From assembly GCA_911728455.2 (NCBI GenBank), contig OU452225.1, positions 3,660,160 through 3,724,159 of the forward strand: 64,000 bases of DNA, read 5' to 3'. The notes under the pieces are model-generated. The model made no database searches. It saw only the letters and a program-made list of their open reading frames with translations, and was not told where the DNA came from. A program made the position numbers and the translations under genes. Below, piece after piece: positions 58,518-64,000 of this stretch; position 1 is the stretch's first letter, and each line of letters opens with the position of its first letter. Source of the DNA: Marthasterias glacialis (taxonomy: Eukaryota; Echinodermata; Asteroidea; Forcipulatida; Asteriidae).

Positions 58518-61500
58518 CTACCTTGGCTGTGTCTCACACTGAACTTTAACAGACTCATGATAACTATAATAAGTAGGAATGACCTCACACTGAACTGATT
58601 CTATCCCTCTGACATACACATGATCAATCAATGTTCCCTTCTCAGTAGTAGCATCCACAACACACTGTTTATAACCATGGTCCTGCATCGTATTCATAAT
58701 GCTTGAAGAACATGAACTCTTTACATTCAGAACATCTTCATTAAAGTCTCCCATTATGATACATCTGTTGGATACTTTGTGCAATTCATTTACAAGGACT
58801 TTCATATTAGATACAAAATCACAAAGCACATATGAAGCTGGTCGATAGATAACAACAACTGTTATTGACACATTGGAAATTATCTGAAATGCAATATACT
58901 CAATATTGTGCACTGGCAGCACCAGTCTACTTGTTCTGTTGATTCTATTGTATACTGCTACACCTCCATGACATTGTTGCTGTAACATTTCAGTAAGTTG
59001 ACTGGAACTGTCATAGGAAAGACATCTTGGTTGATGGTAGCTTTTGAAATTATTCAGCTGCAAATCATACTGTAGTTGATCTTCAGTCCATGTTTCTGTC
59101 AAACAAATGATATCTGCTTTCATCATTTCACTGTTGCATTTCAAGTCCATGTAATGTGTTTTCAGCCCCTGGATGTTATGCATCACTATGTTAATAGCAG
59201 GTGTGTTTGTAGAGCCGATATCCTGTTTGTTAATAAATGAAGGCATCCTATTCAAAGAATCAGCAACTGCTTCATTACAGTATACAAATTTCTCATCAAA
59301 ACCTTGAATGACAAGACCATTGAGTGATGTTACACGACTCAGACTCACATAAGCTTGTCCAGCTGTAAATGTTTTATCAAGACATACTACAGCTTTATCT
59401 GTTGTCATTCCTTGTACTTTGTGTGCTGTACATGCCCAACATAATTTTAATGGAAACTGATGTCGTACATATTTCTTACCAATGCTTTCTTCCTGAATCT
59501 CAATGGGTACACTATTATTGCCTTCATTTGAAAATGATGCAGATTTCTTCCTCAACTTCATTCCAACCTTCTCATTATCAAACTTAACATTGATGCATTT
59601 TACTTCATCAGATGTGGTCTGTGACATTACTAATTGTGATACAGTTCCAAAGGCGCCATTAACAAGGCCATCACATACATCAATGTTCTTCGTTAGCATA
59701 ACTCTAGCACCAACACAAAGTAACAGGGACTGTGGCAAGCTTCCAGAGTTCTTAAGTTGTTTTCCTCCTCTGATCTTCTTGGCATTATGTGAGTCTGTGT
59801 CATAATCCTTTGCTTCAATAAGCACACAATCTGAACACTTTGAATGCAGAATCTTCATATTTTGTTCATCCACTTGTTTGTTGCTAGGGAATATATGGAG
59901 AGCCTCATTCCACTCTTCACCTGTCTCACGTCCTTTCAAAATTGTTACGTCATCGTCCAGTAAGGCTTCATCTTTCTTTCTCACTCTTAGTCTGTTAAGT
60001 ATCCCTGCAAACTTGGCATCTTCCTTTTGCCTCATTATTTCTTTTAGTTCAACTAACTTGAAATTGTCATTCCACAAATCGAATGTTAAAGTATTATGGT
60101 ACAAAGCTTTTGCTTTCACTGGAGGTAACTGATAAAAGTCGCCAACAGCTAAAATACTGACATTGCCAAAAGGGTTATGATTCCTAGATTGCTTTATCTG
60201 TCTTAAACGCCCGTGAATGTAATACAGTAATTTCTGACTAACCATTGAAACTTCATCTATAATCAAAATCTGCAACTGACTGAGCTTACTTCGAAGTGTA
60301 CTGATCTTTTCTTCACCAAGTGGTTGATATGGTAGTTTCACATCTATTGGTATAGACAATGCATTGTGAATTGTAGCACCATTGATATTAAATGCAGCCA
60401 CACCTGTAGGAGCAGTTAGCATAACAGACACATCGTCAGGGTTTCTCATCATTGATCCCAGTATTCTTGTTGCTTCATAATCAATACACTTTACAAGTAC
60501 AGATTTTCCAGTACCTGCACCACCAGTAACAAACACTCGAAATGCTTCAGGGCTTTTACCATTAGCCTTGTCAATGCACCATTGTCTAATATTGTAAAAT
60601 ACCTGTTTTTGTTGGGCATTTAATGATCGCATCATATTCAGTGCATCTGACTTTGCTACTCTGGAGGTGTGTGCTTCAATGTCACAGACTCTTTCCTCTT
60701 TCTTATCACCTTTCAAGTCTGGAATACTCAACTCATCTTCACCTTCATCTATGACAGGCTGCATCTGCTCTTCACATTCATCTCTTTGCTGTTCAGTTTC
60801 TGGACTGATTAATGCCCATGCATCTTCCTGTACACCAAAGTTCTCAAGATGTAGTTCTGCATTCTCTAGTGACTCAAGATCAACTTCAAATCTACAACGG
60901 TTACTATCCACAACAGTTTTAACAGACTGTAATCTTCCAAATACATTGACAAACCCATTCTCATAGAAATCACAATATGTTTCAAATGATGGTGGTCTCA
61001 AATGTGCATCAACACAATATGGGAGAAACAGTTGTAGAATGCTTTGATAGTATTTCTCAGGACATTTGGTGACTGAAAATCTTGGATATCTAATCACAGC
61101 TGGATCAGTTCTGGAGCGTTTCATTACATGTCCCAAATCATTCTTCAGTGCATACACTGGTGACTGTCTCTTATCACTAGTTACTTTATAATTGTTATAC
61201 AGTACTCTGTACTCTGAATAAAATCTAGCTAGACACATTGATTCAAATGTATCAATGTCTGGTCTTGCTTTATATCGATCAATTTTGCTGATCATCCACA
61301 CACCGTCTTCATTGCTGTTATCATCATCATGGTCAGTATAGTCATCACTACTATTAGCATCATCACCACCATTATTTAACTTGTTTTGAATTACACTCAA
61401 GGGCAAGCTCATTCGAACTGGATTCTCTCCCAATGGTATGAACTCCACTTTTCTAGAACACTCTTGAAGTCTCAATGTACAACAGCGATAAACTGCTTCT

Positions 61501-64000
61501 TGAGCTGACACTTCACGATTTTGCAGATAAACACTTCCAATCTGTTTCATACTCTGCTTAGCATTTTGATTACCTTCTTCAGCCTCACTCTGTGCATGCT
61601 TCAGTAATTGTCCCATCTCACGTTCTGCTTTGCTCATGTAACTGATAACATAACATACACAAGCATATACATCGGTGATAAATTGAATATCCATATTGCC
61701 ATTCCAGCATCTTAACAAGTCAGGATTGTAATGATTAACCCAAGCATCTTGTGGCTCTCTTTTCAACACAATATTCATTTTTTTAGTCAGCACATCATTG
61801 GCTTCCTCAAAATCATCTTGTGTTATACCAATTGTTGTGAACAATTCATCAGTTGTCATGTGTTGATTTTCCTCCTCATTAACAGCATTCCACACCGATT
61901 TCAACAATTCTTTAGCATCCTGTTCAGTTAATGTATTATCAGATTTATTCTCACAATCATCAACATCCATTGACACAGGATTGGCAATAAATGTTCTCAT
62001 TGATGGTGGCCTTGGAAAATTAAATCTACACTGTGTTCCTTTCTTCTTACATGACTTAGAATGTCTCTTACTATGTTGCTGTACACTGCTTACAATCTCA
62101 TTCAACTCCTCATTTTCTTGCTTTGATGGCAATGCACAACTAACGTACTTATCAACAAACTCTGCCACTTCGTCATCAGTCTCTGTACTCAACTTAGGTG
62201 CATCTTCAATCCAAAATATACAATGAGTGTGCGGTGAGCCTCTTTGCTGGAATTCTACTCGATAAAAATAATCTCTCACTTTTCCAATAGGTGCTGCTTT
62301 TGACATTATCACATCTTTCAAAAATGTATGAAATCGTTTATCAAACATTCTCGCAACAGTTACAGGATTACTCCTCAATAAGAGACATTTTTCATTCCAA
62401 TCTAATTCATCAATACTCCTTGAATCACCTTGTTGTCTGAGTAGTGTATTGATTAATTCAGGCCATCTCATATCAGCTGCTGAAAATGAACAGAACCATG
62501 TTGGTATACCAAGCTGTCTTACCATTGCTAATATATTCTTCTGACACGATTGCCAATAAGGTGGAGTTCCTCTGATAGGTTTTAAAAACTTGTATCCCTG
62601 GTCTGATTTCAGCATGTCTTTCAACTTGTCTTTGTCATTCAGCATTCTAGCAGTGACTTTCTGACCATCATTCGTTTTGCCTGAGCCTTTCCTTAATGCA
62701 ATGGAAACACTTGAAATTACTTGCTTTATTTCAGACAGATATTGAGCATAAAAGATGTACTGTGTACTCTTTGCAAATCTAGTATCCACATTCATTAGTC
62801 TGTTGTTGAAATATATGTTAAGTGTTATTTCTATATCACGTTTATCACTAAATACTGGCCCACCATTTGGAAACATTACCGGGAAACATTTGCATTCATT
62901 AGATGGGTCCATAAGCACTCTGACTGGATTATTTCCTTCACACGGTGCTACACAATACACATCATCAAAATACTGATCCAAAATTTCCTGTCCAATATTG
63001 GCAGCCTGTAAACATGTATCTAATGGTATTCCTCTCATACGTTCTTCATCTGCTTCTACCTCATTATCATTGTCATCTTCAATGTTGTCTTCAACTTTCT
63101 CTGTGACATCACTGCTATTATGTTCCTCTTCCACATCATCTGACAAGTCATTATTCCACTCTGTATCAATGTCAATGTCATGGTACCATTTATTATTATG
63201 TTTAAGGTACTGTAAAGCAGTCTGTAGGTGTTCCTTATTTACAAATTGATATTGATAGTATCCTTTATAAGACAATTTCCGCTTCAGTTTGACACGTATT
63301 ATCTGATCAACATTTTGAGGTCTAGGTAAGGACTTCACTGTTTCAGACACATTTGAAGGTACACATACTACAGGTCCATGTACACCATGCTGTCCACCTT
63401 TAGGTAATGCCATCAACTTTAAAAATGGAACATTTAAGGCAATTAGATGCTCTTCTAACTTGTTCAAACATGCCAACTCTTCAGGAATATCTGCCAGCTC
63501 CAAATTATTACACCAAGCTTCAGCAGGTACCTTATCATTCAATAACTTGCGATCACATGTGTAACATATCCACAGACAAGACCTGCTTGACTCATATACA
63601 GTGCAGCACAATCTACAATTATCATCACATTTGTGTAAGTACTTTTCATTGATACAATCAATATTCTTGTATTTCTTCTTGTTACATTTGATGACTTGCT
63701 TACGAAACAACAGTCTCATGCACACTGCACAAACATACTCTGGTCCATTTGATATTTCCTTCTTAAAATTGGCTATCACTATCTTGATATCGTGTTTCTC
63801 CAATTTCCTTAGCATCGATCGACTAGTATTCTTTCTTTTAATATTCTGTCTGAAACTTGCATTATCCTGGTACTTCTTTTTTGTAAATCCTATAATATTC
63901 TTCCTGAACTCTTCATTTTTCTGATACTTGGATGTAGAAGCCTCCTTCAGTTTATTTCTATAAAATTCATCAACATGGTATTTGTGAGCACTTCTGTCAA
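58518..64000 (-). CDS. Second Helentron-type transposase, N-terminus beyond window
   Basis: The frame is open from the window edge to the stop at 58518. The Met at 63815 is only the first Met inside the window. Upstream codons continue in frame through [10 protein letters not shown]-type repeat units to 64000, so the true start lies outside. Visible domains are the end of the Lys-rich repeat block, the Cys-rich domain (VCAVCMRLLF, CNKKKYKN, about 63590-63750) and Rep with PHTHCIFW (about 62235) and YVISYMSK (about 61640). After these come PIF1-type helicase with GGAGTGKS (about 60510) and the EEP endonuclease with GDFNED (58740-58760). It is closely similar to copy 1 throughout, with all core motifs kept. 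Differences cluster in acidic linkers, for example near 61310-61380. Whether it also carries the PHD, C76-like and OTU domains cannot be seen. Confidence 0.92.
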   Translation of the reverse strand, partial: DRSAHKYHVDEFYRNKLKEASTSKYQKNEEFRKNIIGFTKKKYQDNASFRQNIKRKNTSRSMLRKLEKHDIKIVIANFKKEISNGPEYVCAVCMRLLFRKQVIKCNKKKYKNIDCINEKYLHKCDDNCRLCCTVYESSRSCLWICYTCDRKLLNDKVPAEAWCNNLELADIPEELACLNKLEEHLIALNVPFLKLMALPKGGQHGVHGPVVCVPSNVSETVKSLPRPQNVDQIIRVKLKRKLSYKGYYQYQFVNKEHLQTALQYLKHNNKWYHDIDIDTEWNNDLSDDVEEEHNSSDVTEKVEDNIEDDNDNEVEADEERMRGIPLDTCLQAANIGQEILDQYFDDVYCVAPCEGNNPVRVLMDPSNECKCFPVMFPNGGPVFSDKRDIEITLNIYFNNRLMNVDTRFAKSTQYIFYAQYLSEIKQVISSVSIALRKGSGKTNDGQKVTARMLNDKDKLKDMLKSDQGYKFLKPIRGTPPYWQSCQKNILAMVRQLGIPTWFCSFSAADMRWPELINTLLRQQGDSRSIDELDWNEKCLLLRSNPVTVARMFDKRFHTFLKDVIMSKAAPIGKVRDYFYRVEFQQRGSPHTHCIFWIEDAPKLSTETDDEVAEFVDKYVSCALPSKQENEELNEIVSSVQQHSKRHSKSCKKKGTQCRFNFPRPPSMRTFIANPVSMDVDDCENKSDNTLTEQDAKELLKSVWNAVNEEENQHMTTDELFTTIGITQDDFEEANDVLTKKMNIVLKREPQDAWVNHYNPDLLRCWNGNMDIQFITDVYACVCYVISYMSKAEREMGQLLKHAQSEAEEGNQNAKQSMKQIGSVYLQNREVSAQEAVYRCCTLRLQECSRKVEFIPLGENPVRMSLPLSVIQNKLNNGGDDANSSDDYTDHDDDNSNEDGVWMISKIDRYKARPDIDTFESMCLARFYSEYRVLYNNYKVTSDKRQSPVYALKNDLGHVMKRSRTDPAVIRYPRFSVTKCPEKYYQSILQLFLPYCVDAHLRPPSFETYCDFYENGFVNVFGRLQSVKTVVDSNRCRFEVDLESLENAELHLENFGVQEDAWALISPETEQQRDECEEQMQPVIDEGEDELSIPDLKGDKKEERVCDIEAHTSRVAKSDALNMMRSLNAQQKQVFYNIRQWCIDKANGKSPEAFRVFVTGGAGTGKSVLVKCIDYEATRILGSMMRNPDDVSVMLTAPTGVAAFNINGATIHNALSIPIDVKLPYQPLGEEKISTLRSKLSQLQILIIDEVSMVSQKLLYYIHGRLRQIKQSRNHNPFGNVSILAVGDFYQLPPVKAKALYHNTLTFDLWNDNFKLVELKEIMRQKEDAKFAGILNRLRVRKKDEALLDDDVTILKGRETGEEWNEALHIFPSNKQVDEQNMKILHSKCSDCVLIEAKDYDTDSHNAKKIRGGKQLKNSGSLPQSLLLCVGARVMLTKNIDVCDGLVNGAFGTVSQLVMSQTTSDEVKCINVKFDNEKVGMKLRKKSASFSNEGNNSVPIEIQEESIGKKYVRHQFPLKLCWACTAHKVQGMTTDKAVVCLDKTFTAGQAYVSLSRVTSLNGLVIQGFDEKFVYCNEAVADSLNRMPSFINKQDIGSTNTPAINIVMHNIQGLKTHYMDLKCNSEMMKADIICLTETWTEDQLQYDLQLNNFKSYHQPRCLSYDSSSQLTEMLQQQCHGGVAVYNRINRTSRLVLPVHNIEYIAFQIISNVSITVVVIYRPASYVLCDFVSNMKVLVNELHKVSNRCIIMGDFNEDVLNVKSSCSSSIMNTMQDHGYKQCVVDATTEKGTLIDHVYVRGIESVQCEVIPTYYSYHESVKVQCETQPR

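Noticed and set aside
20000-60000. Simple 28-kb tandem segmental duplication of [C element + repeats + Helentron]
   Set aside because: The order is similar, but the C elements are almost identical while the Helentrons are clearly diverged, and the left flanks of C differ. Independent insertions fit better; the possibility is kept as a testable alternative.

Overview
This is a window of animal nuclear DNA, most likely from a marine invertebrate. The support is compositional and structural: GT-AG exons with long introns, AT-rich non-coding sequence, very dense transposon remnants, and lectin-type (fucolectin / F5/8C-like) exons of a kind common in marine invertebrates. An echinoderm or another marine deuterostome is my guess, but the sequence alone does not settle it. 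There are no bacterial operons, ribosomal RNA genes or CRISPR arrays. A 100-base run of N at 12859-12958 marks an assembly gap.

Left part (1-20 kb). Decayed mobile elements surround a broken-up host gene. On the minus strand are a Penelope-like reverse transcriptase remnant (60-542) and a non-LTR reverse transcriptase remnant (about 9.33-10.1 kb). On the plus strand is a frameshifted DDE-type transposase relic (4.0-5.17 kb). Foldback or MITE-like elements lie at 2501-4009, 11.13-12.39, 13.03-14.33, 15.13-15.61 and 19.26-19.61 kb. Three plus-strand exons (7786-7985, 10742-10969, 12560-12858) and a duplicated exon (16527-16716) encode parts of a fucolectin-like domain protein with a further extracellular-type segment. 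The 7.8 kb exon copy carries an in-frame stop.

Middle (17-23.3 kb and 44.9-52.3 kb). Related, partly tandem non-autonomous repeats fill these stretches. Several end in a textbook Helitron 3' terminus: a hairpin, a 7-nt spacer and CTAG, followed by T. In one copy the hairpin has a different but still self-complementary stem.

Right part (23.3-44 kb and 52.3-64 kb). Two same-orientation copies of a very large Helentron-type (Helitron-like) autonomous element dominate the window. Copy 1 encodes one uninterrupted 3633-residue protein (30686-41587, minus). In order it has N-terminal VKRLAPP repeats, a PHD-like zinc finger, a herpesvirus-tegument-like (UL36/C76) ubiquitin-protease domain, an OTU cysteine protease domain, an 18-residue lysine-rich repeat block, a Cys-rich domain, an HUH/Y2 Rep endonuclease, a PIF1-type helicase and a C-terminal EEP endonuclease. 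Copy 2 (58518 to the window end) is also open and enters the window within the repeat block. Downstream of each ORF lies a diverged array of 66-bp minisatellite units, plus short splice-site-bounded segments conserved in both copies. The Rep, helicase and EEP domains would carry out rolling-circle-type transposition. The two protease domains and the PHD finger suggest an interface with host ubiquitin and chromatin.
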